NCBI GenBank assembly: GCA_022478985.1
Contig: JAKSZP010009194.1
Location: forward strand, 495,770 to 559,769
Length of the DNA stretch: 64,000 nt
Direction: 5' to 3'
From: Massospora cicadina
Lineage: Eukaryota; Entomophthoromycota; Entomophthoromycetes; Entomophthorales; Entomophthoraceae
In this document: positions 21,823 to 32,189 of the stretch, in pieces
How the letters are laid out: each line of letters starts with the position of its first letter
Numbering within the stretch: the stretch's first letter is position 1
Notes under the pieces: model-generated
Seen by the model: the letters and a program-made list of their open reading frames with translations, nothing else
What the model was told of the DNA's origin: nothing
Databases searched by the model: none
Program-made: the position numbers and the translations under genes

Positions 21823-24800
21823 AAACTTACACGCCTAAATAGGAAGACATATAATGCTTAATGGCTGCAACATGCTTTTATAATATATACTTTTTTCTAG
21901 AGATATCACATTCAATTATCATTTAAGTCTTTTGATAAATTTGGTTCTAATGAACTATTCTAAAACTTGCCAAATTTTATGGCACTAGTTCCAATTAATG
22001 TACTTTCATGAAACCAACCTTTATTTATATCCCAGAATTTCTTTATTTTTTATATGTTATTTGGTTTAGTATTTTCAACAGCTTATGATTAGTTTATTGT
22101 ATAATTAGAAAAGATGATTTATTGGCTATTTTATGTCAATGGTATAGGTTAACTACACTACCATTACATGTTATATATCTATGAATAAGTATGTACTTTC
22201 TCAGCTAAATTATCGCTACTCTTAAAAAGCCAATATCTTTTTACTTTCACTAAGTTTTGTTTTATAGATTATTATAGTAGTACATTAATTTATGAGCTCA
22301 TATACTAAAACTATGAGAAATTAAGTATTTTTAAACCTTGTTTTATGTGCATTTTTAGTTATTTAATATATTAAAATGTAGTACTTAGTGTGGACTAATT
22401 TATCTACTTGAGCCTTAATTTAGAAAAAATATCTTAAAATCAAGATATCCTTAAATGGTGTAACCTCCTCAGGTTAGGTAAATCTTGTATTAAAAAGATT
22501 TATAGATTTGAACAAATGTAACATATGACTAGTAAAGTAATTACTAATAATATAAAATTACACAAATATACTGTGCAAGATGATGAAGCATTGAAAAAAA
22601 TCAAGCATCATATAAGGGGGATGAATAGTGTATGACCATAAACAGAAGAATAAATGGGGTACAAAACGTTAGGCAAGCTTGAATTTGAGAGCAAATTAAT
22701 AATCTGAAAAGAATTGATGAAAACTTACAAAGCTACAAATGTTACTTATACTTAGGATTTAAAAGTCACAGAAGGCCTTTGTCATCATTTTATAGCACAA
22801 AAAGTTATGAAAGCAAACTGTGAATAATCAATAAAAGCAGCATCCTAAGTGATTATTAATAGATAATCCTAATGATTTCTGAATCAAAATGCAGATAACA
22901 ATTACAAAGAAAAAGGGTGAACAGTCATTAAAGTATATAAACTTTCTAAGAATTTTGGTAAGATGATGCATTAATGGTAAAAATATAATTATTATCTAAT
23001 AAGGATTAGATAGATTTTTTCAAGATGACAGGGTCATGCTAAAGTCTTTTAATACAAATATAATATTTCAATAAAGTTTTCTTGACAACTCAGTAAAACA
23101 GTGCTATAAGAGACAGTGAATATTGACCTACAATCTCCTCATTTTGTAACTTTTGGATAATATCTTTTAAATTTTTCTGTTTAAACATCCACAATTTTAT
23201 TGAATATTTTTAAGATTAAATTGGCCTTGAGTAACTTAGCTTTGATGAAAATCTTTACTTTTTAGATATAAGTTTAAATCTGTCAAAAATGCAACTTTTG
23301 TTAATATATCAAGTTTTGTGAACTTTAGGATTGTAAAAGCATTTGAGACATTATCTATATCATAAAAGTATATTAGCATATAAGCTACGGAAGGACTAAA
23401 TGCAAATTTATGTTTTTGGTCTTGATATCACTGTTGTCTATCAGAGGCTCCTAAGTAAACTCATCAGCCGTGGTGCACTTAGGCTTCTTGATGCTTTCAA
23501 CTTCTAAATGCCACTATCTGCAACATTAGTCTTATCTCTTGGACAGAGTCAAGATTAACATACAGTAAATTTTTGCAGACAGATGTTTTTCATTAGTGAG
23601 AAAGTAACTTCTTGGTCAATAGTGAAACTTTATCATAGTACAGTGGCTTTGAAAAAAGTTATCATGAACTACAAACTACTATGTAAAGTTTCAAAGACTT
23701 TATAAGATATCAAAAAGCCTATAAGTCTCGATATAGTCCTTACATGTTACCAATTACTGAAGGCAAAGTCAAGAGTTTATGGGAGACAATAATAGCATTA
23801 ATAGTATATATAAAACACTAAAAAATCACAGGCACAAGATTAGTAGGATTAAGACATTAAACAAGGTAGGAGGAACTCATGAAGGGTACTGATTGCATAT
23901 ATAATTGGACATACTAACATGATATGCTGTAGGGTCAAGTTTTATGATCACCTATAAGTTCCAAAGTGTCTTTGTTCAAGTTTCTGCGTAGTTATTCTAG
24001 ACGCAAATTCTTGCCAACATAAAGATTAATTTTCTTGACTGATACCAGGGTCTTTAAAAAGTTTGGAATCTTCATGTGCTATGTAATCTCTCAAATAACC
24101 AACTAATTGTCATTAAACCATCTGATTGATGTCTCTCATCACTTTGAGCATTTATTGTAAGAACAACAAATATCCTAAGTGTGGACTTAAAATAAAACTG
24201 GTATTATAGCCATATTGGAAAATTTGTGGTTGGTACCAGTAGTGTGGGTTAGTTTATCAAAGATATTCGCAATATTTATTTTTGAATTCAGCTATCCTGT
24301 TCCACATTTGTATAGCTACACATAACTTTTAAACCTTAGTCAAGCTCTCTGTATGTCATCTAATGTAGATGTAAAGCTATGGGGCGACATAGGCGCATAT
24401 TAGCAAAGAATTTATAAAAACAGATTGTGCATTAAATTGAAAAACTTAACTACAGATGATCTTTTTAGTAATTCCATGTAAATATATTATTTTTTAAATG
24501 AATAGGTGAGCATTTTAAAGGGGTATAGGTAATGTAACAGGGTATCTGATGCATAATCTTGTTAAACGGCTAAAATTACCAGCATTGCATCAAGTCTTAG
24601 ACAAGGAAATTACAATAAAGTCTAAGTTAACACATTTCATAGTACTCCAGACTCTTGGAATGGTACAAGAATACTGTTAGTCTATTGGAAGCTTGTTTTT
24701 ATAAAAAAATAAGGAAGGAAAATTAGGTAAAATTATCCTCATTTATATATAGGTCCTTCCAGTTATATTAAATTTAACTTATATCTATGGTTTTATTTTT

Positions 24801-24985
24801 AGGGCTCATAGTGGCGAGAGGATCAATATGTTTTTATAGACCCCTGAGGGACCTGGTACGACTCACTATCTACCTTAATAGATACTGACTATATTAAAAA
24901 TAGATTTGTATAATGATTTAGCGTTACCTAAATATATTTACTTTTCTTCCTCTTCATATCTGCACAGCTGCATCCTGGTAGCAAC
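21823..24985. other. AT-rich sequence, nothing recognised
   Basis: About 3.2 kb of AT-rich DNA with stops in all frames. No LTR ends, tRNA, domain or repeat partner within the window was found. A similar AT-rich stretch resumes at 41760, on the other side of the LINE, so this is probably the background into which the LINE inserted. Confidence 0.5.
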
Positions 24986-24989
24986 AATT

Positions 24990-25791
24990 TGATAACTAAG
25001 AGAATAAAATTTTGATAGCATGTATATATGCACCATGTACCACACCTGAGAGGAAACAATTACTCAAAACCATCCCAACACTACCCTCCCACCAGATACC
25101 ATCATGTTGGGCGACTTCAACTGCTGGGATAACTCCAACATGGACCAATGAACTAACCCCAGGGGATACACACCAGAGCACATCAAGTTCCGTGCAATGA
25201 AGGCATCCCTTGGCCTACATAATACCCTCCCCCCAGGTCACCACTCCTTCCCCACATGACCCGCCCCAACATATGTGAGGGAACACTCATCTCAATGAGC
25301 CGCATCAACTACATCCTCTCCCCAAAAACCCACCATTTGAATATCTCTAACTTCTCAACAAAAAATATCAATTTTCTGACCACTGACTCAATTTGGTGCA
25401 GCTCTCACCAACCCAAACTCCCACACAGGCGTTGAACTGGAGGAAGCTACACCCATAAAAGATAAAATTGCAAAAGATATCCAACTGGATCAAACATGAG
25501 GCCATGAACCCAGAATTCACAACCCCATTCATATTGGATCCCATCAAAAGCTGAGCAAATTTTTAAAACCAAACTAATAAATAAAACTCGCTATCTTGCC
25601 TTACATAATTACACTGCTGACACAGCCACACCTTGGCAGAAATGGACCACTTGAGCTCAACCTCCCAAAGTCTGGCCATAGCCCCACCTGGAGGCACAAA
25701 TGGGCGGAAATATCTGCCCACCTAAACACCCTCATCTTTAAACACCAGCACAGAATCATTGTACTAAGAAAAGGCAAGTTCATAAAAGAAG
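24990..25791 (+). pseudogene. LINE ORF2, endonuclease part (5' fragment)
   Basis: Apurinic endonuclease-type domain of a non-LTR retrotransposon. A MLGDFNCWDNSNMDQ stretch, the GDFN catalytic motif, lies near 25102-25146. It is followed by further domain remnants (APTYVREHSS, INYILSP type, near 25265-25325) and a basic segment RHKWAEISAHLNTL..HRIIVLRKGKFIKE up to the break. It is cut at 25791 by element A and resumes at 39097-39102 after the AGAAG duplication. Stops and frameshifts make it dead. The 5' end of the LINE is not defined. Confidence 0.75.
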
Positions 25792-26951
25792 TGTAAGCCT
25801 GGGGGAATGTCCCCTGTGTGTCAATTGGGCCCTCTTCCCGTTTCCAAGCAAAAAGGCTCAGAAGAGGGTGGCTGTACCCCTCATCACCCAGGGTGATCTT
25901 GCCCACATGGTAGACGAGCGCTGGGTAACAGCTCTCCCTCTTCAGATCCCTCCCCCGGTGCTTACACTCACCTCTCCCAAACTTGTACGCCTGGTCAGGG
26001 AAATTTGCACCAAAATTGCTGAAATGAAGTCAGTCAGTCTAAAAACGAGTGGAAATGAGACCAATGATCGAGATCCAAATATCTAAAAAGGAATGAAGAT
26101 TGACTCATTGGCTGGAATCGCCAATGATTTTGATTCTGTCAATACCTCAATCATTAAAATTAACCCCCTCCCAAAATTGTCGGGTATGATCCCCAACGTG
26201 CAGGTAGCAGCATCAAACACCATTGGTGATAGTTCAAAGCTCCCTTCAAGCCAATCAGGTGTTGTGGCCGATGCAATGCTTTTAATCAAATGAATGGCCC
26301 AGCGACTGGGCATGGGTGGGTTGGGCTTCTTGAACCTGTTCCCAACCAATTGGGACTGCCCCTATATGGGGTGACCTTGGGGGATTCCCAATGTTTGTTG
26401 GGCTAGATGCTGTCACGCCAACTGCTGGAAATGCAGTTGAGTCTCAGTTTGGGTGTTTGATGTTGAACTGACAGCAACTCAGCCTGCCGCCAATTTCTTT
26501 GATGTCAGTTCCCAGTGAACTTATCTGCCCCCATTCCCAAATAATTCGCCAGTTAGGTCAAACTAGAGGGACCTGATACCAGCTTGTTTCCTCTACAATT
26601 GACCACTATCTAATCAGTTGCATTGAACTGAGAAAAATTGTTGGTCGATTTTTCTTGCTTAAATTTTCCATTAAAAACCTTCCCCAAAATTTAGTTTTTA
26701 TATGCTAAAAATTAAACCACCTTTTCCGCTGACACTCTCATACCCCTCAGGGTCAACGGCCATGTTTGTCTGGTATTCTATTATGTGCCTGTATGAGATT
26801 CTGGCTCACCGGCAGTTATTGGTGAAACTCCTTTCCAGTTTCATATCCATCGTACCAGCATCAGTGCCTTTGACATTCTGGTTTGCTGTTTGAGTGCTCT
26901 GGCACCTAGGCTGACAGGCCAGTCTAATTCTTGCTTGCTGTTTGCTTGACA
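25792..26951 (+). repeat. 5' LTR of A, with coding frames
   Basis: About 1160 bp, starting TGTAAGCCTGGGGGAA and ending TTGCTTGACA. From its third base it reads SLGECPLCVNWALFPFPSKK and on through VPLITQGDLAHMVDERWVTA and ICTKIAEMKSVSL to a stop near 26084, paralleling the B LTR frame although the nucleotides have diverged. In its 3' part a frame from 26702 reads MLKIKPPFPLTLSYPSGSTA, then hydrophobic sequence matching the membrane-like segment of B. Confidence 0.9.
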
Positions 26952-29834
26952 TAATTGAACAACCATTATTTTTTTACCATTTACACCTTTCTCATAGATA
27001 TTGGCGCAGCAATGGCCCCTCCTTTTCAACTGAACTAGGTTGTGAAGAAGGTTTTTCCTGTCCACAATAGTCCAGTTCCACTCAAAACTTCAAACCCACA
27101 CCCCATAGTTGCCGCAGCTATTTTGCCCATATCAGTATGTTCTAATAATCCAACTTGTGACAGGTTTACTACCACTATGACCCTAGTGGTTTCTCCTGAC
27201 TCTACTACCATCTCTTTGGTGTCTCTGGATTCAACTAAAGCTACCAATAAATAGAACTTCACTTACTTCTTACTACCCATGAAGAATAGTGTTGGGTCAC
27301 ATCACGTTTCCTTTGAGGCTTTGGTGGATACCAGAGCCACGGGCAATTTTATGAGTGGTAAACTAGCCCAACAATTAGAGCTTGACCTGGATGTAGGTCC
27401 TTTGGCAATGGTTGCTTCTTCAGCCTCCCAGACCTCATACCTAGTCTGACAGACAGTTTCTTTCTCAGTACATCAGTTCAGATTTCGAGATCAGTTCTCA
27501 GCAATGCTAAACTTGGTGTAACAGTTATCATGGGGGTTAGATGGTGGCATTGACAACATGTTAAGATTCTATTGGAGTCCAATATGTTGTCATTTGCCAA
27601 TGATAAAACGAAAGGAGAATTTTCTTTAGTTAATACCCTCAAGAAAACACAAGGCCGTAGCTTCATTACTTTCCTAACTTCCCCTTTGGGACTTCCATCC
27701 AATTTTCCTGAAGTATTGATGCACTATCAAAGTATCTTTGATTCCAAGAAGGCGGATCATCTTTTTCCTCACATGAAATTTGATTTAGGATTCCAAACAA
27801 CGGTACAGTTGGTGAACATCAATTGCCCTATGTATTTACACATGTCAGAAGAGGAGGCTGCTCTAAACAACTGGTTAGACAATATGCTCAAGGAAGGATG
27901 GTTGTTTAAAGAGACATAGCCAATTGCCTCCCCATCGAATTTGCTAAAAAAGATGATGGTTCCCTCCACCCCTTCGTGGACTATGGAAACTTAAATAAAG
28001 TCACGGTTTCCAACCCCTACCCCCTGCCTTTAGAGCAGATGATAATCCAAGCAATTTCCAAATCTCGGGTGTTTTCCAAGCTGGATCTCATCAATCCTTT
28101 TAACCAGATTCGGGTAATGAAAGGGCAAGAATGGTTAACAGCAATATGGAAAAAACGAGGCATTTTCCAATTCCACATAATGCCCTTTGGGCTGAAGAAT
28201 GCTCCCACTATGTTTCAATGTATGATTGACAATATACTGGATGATCTCTGGTTTACCTGCGCGGTCACATATTTTGACAACATCCTGGTTCACTCCCCAA
28301 CTCACAAACAACATGCTATTGACTTGGAAGCAGTCGTGGCCGCCTTGCATAAGGCAGGCTTGTTTGTTAAGCAATCCAAATGTGAGTTCTATAAGGAGGA
28401 AGTTACCTTTCTCAGGAACCTCATCCTTATAGATGGCTACGCGATTCCTCCCAATAAGTTGGACGCTATCCAATAATGGCTAACTCTGACAACTTAGAAA
28501 CAATTACAGAGTTTCTTGGGAACCATCATCTTTTTTTAAAAATTTTCCCCAGCACTTTCCCAGCTTGCTGCCCTGCTTCACCCCCTTACAGGGAAGAATG
28601 TACCATTCCGCTGGACGCCTAAATGCCAACAAATGTTCAAATTGATCAAAGAGTTTTTCTATCCCCTCCCTTTTTGAAACACACAGATCCCGCCAAGCTG
28701 TATATCATAGCATGTGATGCATCCTTGGTAGCAGTGGGAGTGGTGTTTCTCCAAGAGCATGATGGCTTGGAACATCCAGTCTCCTACTTTTCTAAAAGTT
28801 TACCTTTATGGAGCAGTCTTGGGCCATCTATGACAAGAAGTTGGCAGCCGTAGCATGGGCATTAACTCATTGGAGGTACCTTTTATAGGGTGCTTAACAT
28901 GAGTTAACAGTCCGCATGGATTACCGGGCTCTCTTGTATTTTCAAAACCCCCAGAAATTGGCACACTGGCAAGCAAGAACATATTGGGATTTGTGCAGAT
29001 TTAATTTCAAATATGAATTTGTAAAAGGTGCACTCAACATACTTCCTGATTTTCTCAGCCAAAGCCCCTCCCACTGTCCCATGGATTTGGATAAAGTGGA
29101 TCTCATTACCATTATTACTACTGCCCAGATCTTGTCGATTGTTCCCCCCATTGTCTCTTCTACCGCCCTTGCCCCTGACCCCTGCTCGTTGCTCAGGTCT
29201 TAGCTGGTCAAATGACTTGCCCCAAAGGGGTAGAGTTATTTGAACAATTGACCCTTCAAATTCATAAACACTCTCTGTACTCCTTGGTGGAGGGACTCAT
29301 CTATTTTAGGTTGAGAATTTAAGCTCCCCCTCTTTTCCAAGCCGAGGTATTTCATGCGCATCATGACCCTCCCACGATCAGCCATCCAGGTAACAAAAAA
29401 TGCATCAAACTGATTAAGCAAACCTATAACTGGGCGGGCTTGATGAAGGAAGTTCTAATTTGGATCGCCAATTTGTGTTACCTGTGCTTGGGCAAAGTTG
29501 GACCACTCAGGAAGAAGGGACTCCTACACCCATTACAACAGGCAGAGGGTCCATGGACGTTAGTGTCTGTGGACTTTATTTGTTGAGCTCCCCTGTTATC
29601 ATGGATTCACGGCAGTGATGGTGGTGGTTGATTGCTTCACAAAATTTTCCCTCTTTATTCCCTGTACTACTGCAATCACATCTGAAGAGACTGCTCACCT
29701 CATTGTATGCCATGTGTTCTTGATGTTTGGTCTCCCACAGGAGATCATCAGTGACCATGGACCACAATTTACAGTGTGATTTTGGAATGAGCTATTATCC
29801 ATCCTAAAAATCACCCCCTGTTGCTCCACTGCTT
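26952..29834 (+). pseudogene. Truncated gag and pol 5' part of A
   Basis: After the LTR comes a short Thr/Ser-rich stretch (27042-27254), then a protease-like segment VSFEALVDTRATGNF near 27308-27352, with DTR where DTG or DSG is usual. RT runs to about 28500: LDLINPFNQIRVM, MPFGLKNAPTMF, then FDNILVHS, with Asn in place of the second catalytic Asp. RNase H follows (YIIACDASLVAVGVVFLQEH near 28700-28760), then the integrase N-terminus (HHDPPTISHPG, CVTC type, near 29360-29490) and core. Coding breaks off at 29839 in AYH, exactly where B inserted. Confidence 0.85.
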
Positions 29835-29839
29835 ACCAC

Positions 29840-31216
29840 TGTAAGTCTCGGGGAACATCCTTTGGCTCTCAATTGGGCCATCTTCCCATTCCTGAATAAG
29901 AAGACACCAAAGAGGATGGTGGTACCCCTCATCACTCAGGGCAACCTTGATCACGTAGTAGATGAGCGATGGGTAACAGCTTGTCCACTTCATATCCCAC
30001 CCCCAATACCCATACTTACCTTGGCAGAACTGTTGTGGGGAATCAGCAAAATCTGTGCTGAGTTTATCAATTTGAAATCGGTCAAATTTAATTCAGCTGG
30101 AAATCTGGCTGATGCGCAAAATTTGAATGGCTGTAAAGGCACAAAGGATGAGATATTGGCTGGATCGCCCAACGGTTACAATTCAATCTCCAGTCCAGTT
30201 GAACAAATATCAGGTGCTATCAATGTAAGTTCAAAGCCCTCGGATAGTAATCTAGGCGCTGCGCCTGATACACTGCTCTTGACTGAACAAACGGTTAAAT
30301 GACTGAGTGTGGGCAGGTTGGCTGTCCCAAACCCGTTCCCAACCAAATGGACCCATCCCTATAAGGGATGGCCTTGGGGGATTCCCATTGCCCGTCAGGC
30401 CAAACGCCATCAAGCTAATTGTTGGAAACACAATCAAGCCCTGGTTTGGACATTTGAGGTTGAACTGACAGAGACTTGGCCTGCCGCCAAATTTTGTGAT
30501 GTCAGTTCCCAAAGAATAAGCCCCCCATTCCTGAACAATGAGCTGGTCAGGCCAAATTTGTTGGGTCCTGACCCCATCCTGTCATTACCCAACCAACCAC
30601 TATTTAATCAGTTGCATGGCACTGAGAAAATTATTTGGTCAATTTTCTTACTTTCCTTTTCCTATAAAATTTTACCAAAAAGGAAATTTCTATTTGTTTA
30701 TTTCCCATCTTGACCGCATCCCAGATGGCATTTTCCTGGTGGTCCGTCTCCCCACACTCTGGGTGGGCGTTACCAATTCTTTTGGTCACCATGGATCCCT
30801 CTATGCCAATTGGGCCCAGCGAGTCCCATACTTTTGGTCCTACAACTCAGCTCTTGTTAATTTCCAATATCAATACATGGGAATCTTATGACCCTATATA
30901 CAACAATGGAAAGAGAGAATCAATCTCCATATCGCCCTCAATGAGTTGGCCACTCAAGCCAAGAATCTCGTTGAGACTATCCCAGTAATCCCACCACATG
31001 CAGTGGGAACCGCTGAGCTGGGGATGGGTTCAGTGTGGTTTGCCATTGGGATACTCCTTACCCTGTTGTTACACCATCACTTTGTTGTATCACATTTCCT
31101 GGCTCCATATCAAGTCGCACAGTTGGCAATGCCCCTGGCATTCTGGCTTGCTTTTTGGGTACTCACACATCCCAACTGGCAGGCCAGTCTAAACTTCTTC
31201 TGCCGTTTCCATGACA
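29840..31216 (+). repeat. 5' LTR of B
   Basis: 1377 bp, from TGTAAGTCTCGGGGAACATC to TTCCATGACA. The right end is fixed by comparison: the 3' LTRs of B, A and the solo LTR all diverge from this sequence right after their TGACA-type ends. It is about 220 bp longer than the A LTR because A lacks the segment encoding DRIPDGIFLVV and what follows. Confidence 0.95.
29862..30713 (+). pseudogene. LTR-encoded frame 1 (U3 ORF) in 5' LTR of B
   Basis: Unknown protein frame of about 280 codons with one in-frame TGA near 30300. It reads FPFLNKKTPKRMVVPLITQG, DERWVTACPLHIPPPIPILT, ICAEFINLKSVKFNSAGN, and later NPFPTKWTHPYKGWPWGIPI and PNQPLFNQLHGTEKI. The same frame is kept in the 3' LTR of B, both LTRs of A and the solo LTR, with conservative replacements between subfamilies (KICAKFI versus EICTKIA). 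No domain was recognised. In a 3' LTR position this frame is the continuation of an ORF that begins upstream of the LTR, so here it is the duplicated, headless copy. Confidence 0.6.
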
Positions 31217-31509
31217 TAATTGACCAACCATTACTTCCAGCCACTTCCGCCTTGGTTTTTGAATTGGGCGCTGCAGTGATCACCCTCTATCAGATGAACG
31301 TACAATCAGTTGTATGTTGTTTGTTGTTTGTTTGGTCACTTTCTGACTTTGGGAGAAGTATCCACTCTATTTTGGAAACTTTCTTCAAGCTACCCAAGAG
31401 GTGCAGACTGCATCTTCTCAAACTTCCTCCAACCTGGGAAAAGGATCAAATATCCCTTCTTAAGAGATCGCCAATCAGGTTCTCGATGCTCTCGCTGAAG
31501 TACAAATGA
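30538..31509 (+). pseudogene. LTR-to-gag frame 2: membrane-like N-terminal protein of B
   Basis: Frame from about 30538 through the LTR end (31216) to 31509, broken only by a TGA near 30892 where two other copies have TGG (GILWPYI). Sequence: IPDGIFLVVRLPTLWVGV, YANWAQRVPYFWSYNSALVN, then helix-forming ALNELATQAKNLVETIPVI. Two hydrophobic stretches follow, VWFAIGILLTLLLHHHFVVS and QLAMPLAFWLAFWVL, separated by HFLAPYQVA. Two membrane helices are plausible. After the LTR it continues ALVFELGAAVITLY. The same hydrophobic pair exists in A and in the solo LTR. It may be an N-terminal extension of Gag or a separate membrane protein. Function unknown. Confidence 0.55.
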
Positions 31510-32156
31510 GGATGTCAATCACACTCAGTAATGCTTTGGTGATATCTCATGCCCAACAAAGTCTCGTGTTGTTGGACGCCGTGGATGGAGATGCCCGCCA
31601 TTGGGTGAGAAGACTTTTACATTCTTCCTCATAAAAAGAAGACCCCATTCACCTGCTGGCTGCTGTATCAGCTGCCCTAAAACCCCATGTGTCCCAATCA
31701 GATCACTTACTCAGACTACTACTAAACATGGCTGAAGCCCCAAGTTTGGCTTCTCTGATTTCCACCTTTTGTGAGCTGGCTTCCACGTCAGACCTATCTA
31801 CTGATATGCTTCAGGCAGTCTTTAGAGCAATTTTTAATTCAATTTCTGCTCACCACATGGCTTGGTCTACCATCCAGGAATCAGTGGATCAGATATGTGC
31901 CACTACAACTACTATCAAAGCGTTACCTCGCCATGTTTCCCCACATCAGAAGGGGAACTTTATGATAGGATTCCCTAACAAAGATGTAGATGATGCGCCT
32001 GACGCTAGAGAAGCTGTTGAAGTGGGTCCCGACCCTGCCATAACTCCCAAGTCTGAATTGCCATTTCTGGAGTCAACTATGAATGACTCTGTTCAAGCCC
32101 AGACAGAAGAAACGATTTTTTCCCGCACTTGTACTCCCAATTTTCGCCCCAGCTAA
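31380..32156 (+). pseudogene. Gag of B
   Basis: Helical, Gag-like protein in one frame with two stops: QATQEVQTASSQTSSNLGKG, DALAEVQMRMSITLSNALVI, LDAVDGDARHWVRRLLHSSS, then an uninterrupted 155-codon stretch from 31689 (SLASLISTFCELASTSDLST, later DAREAVEVGPDPAITPKSEL). There is no CCHC knuckle. A has lost most of the corresponding region. Its relation to the LTR-borne frame 2 upstream is a change of frame near 31330-31400. Confidence 0.6.
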
Positions 32157-32189
32157 AAACCCTGACCCTGGGTTTGACATACCCACTAT

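Noticed and set aside
30710..30988. 92-codon open frame in the B 5' LTR overlapping the membrane-like frame
   Set aside because: The parallel frame (IPDGIFLVV..) is the one conserved in other LTR copies; this one is not, so it is a shadow.
30900..31216. Envelope glycoprotein of a retrovirus
   Set aside because: The hydrophobic frame lies before gag rather than after pol, has no signal peptide, cleavage site or Cys-rich ectodomain.
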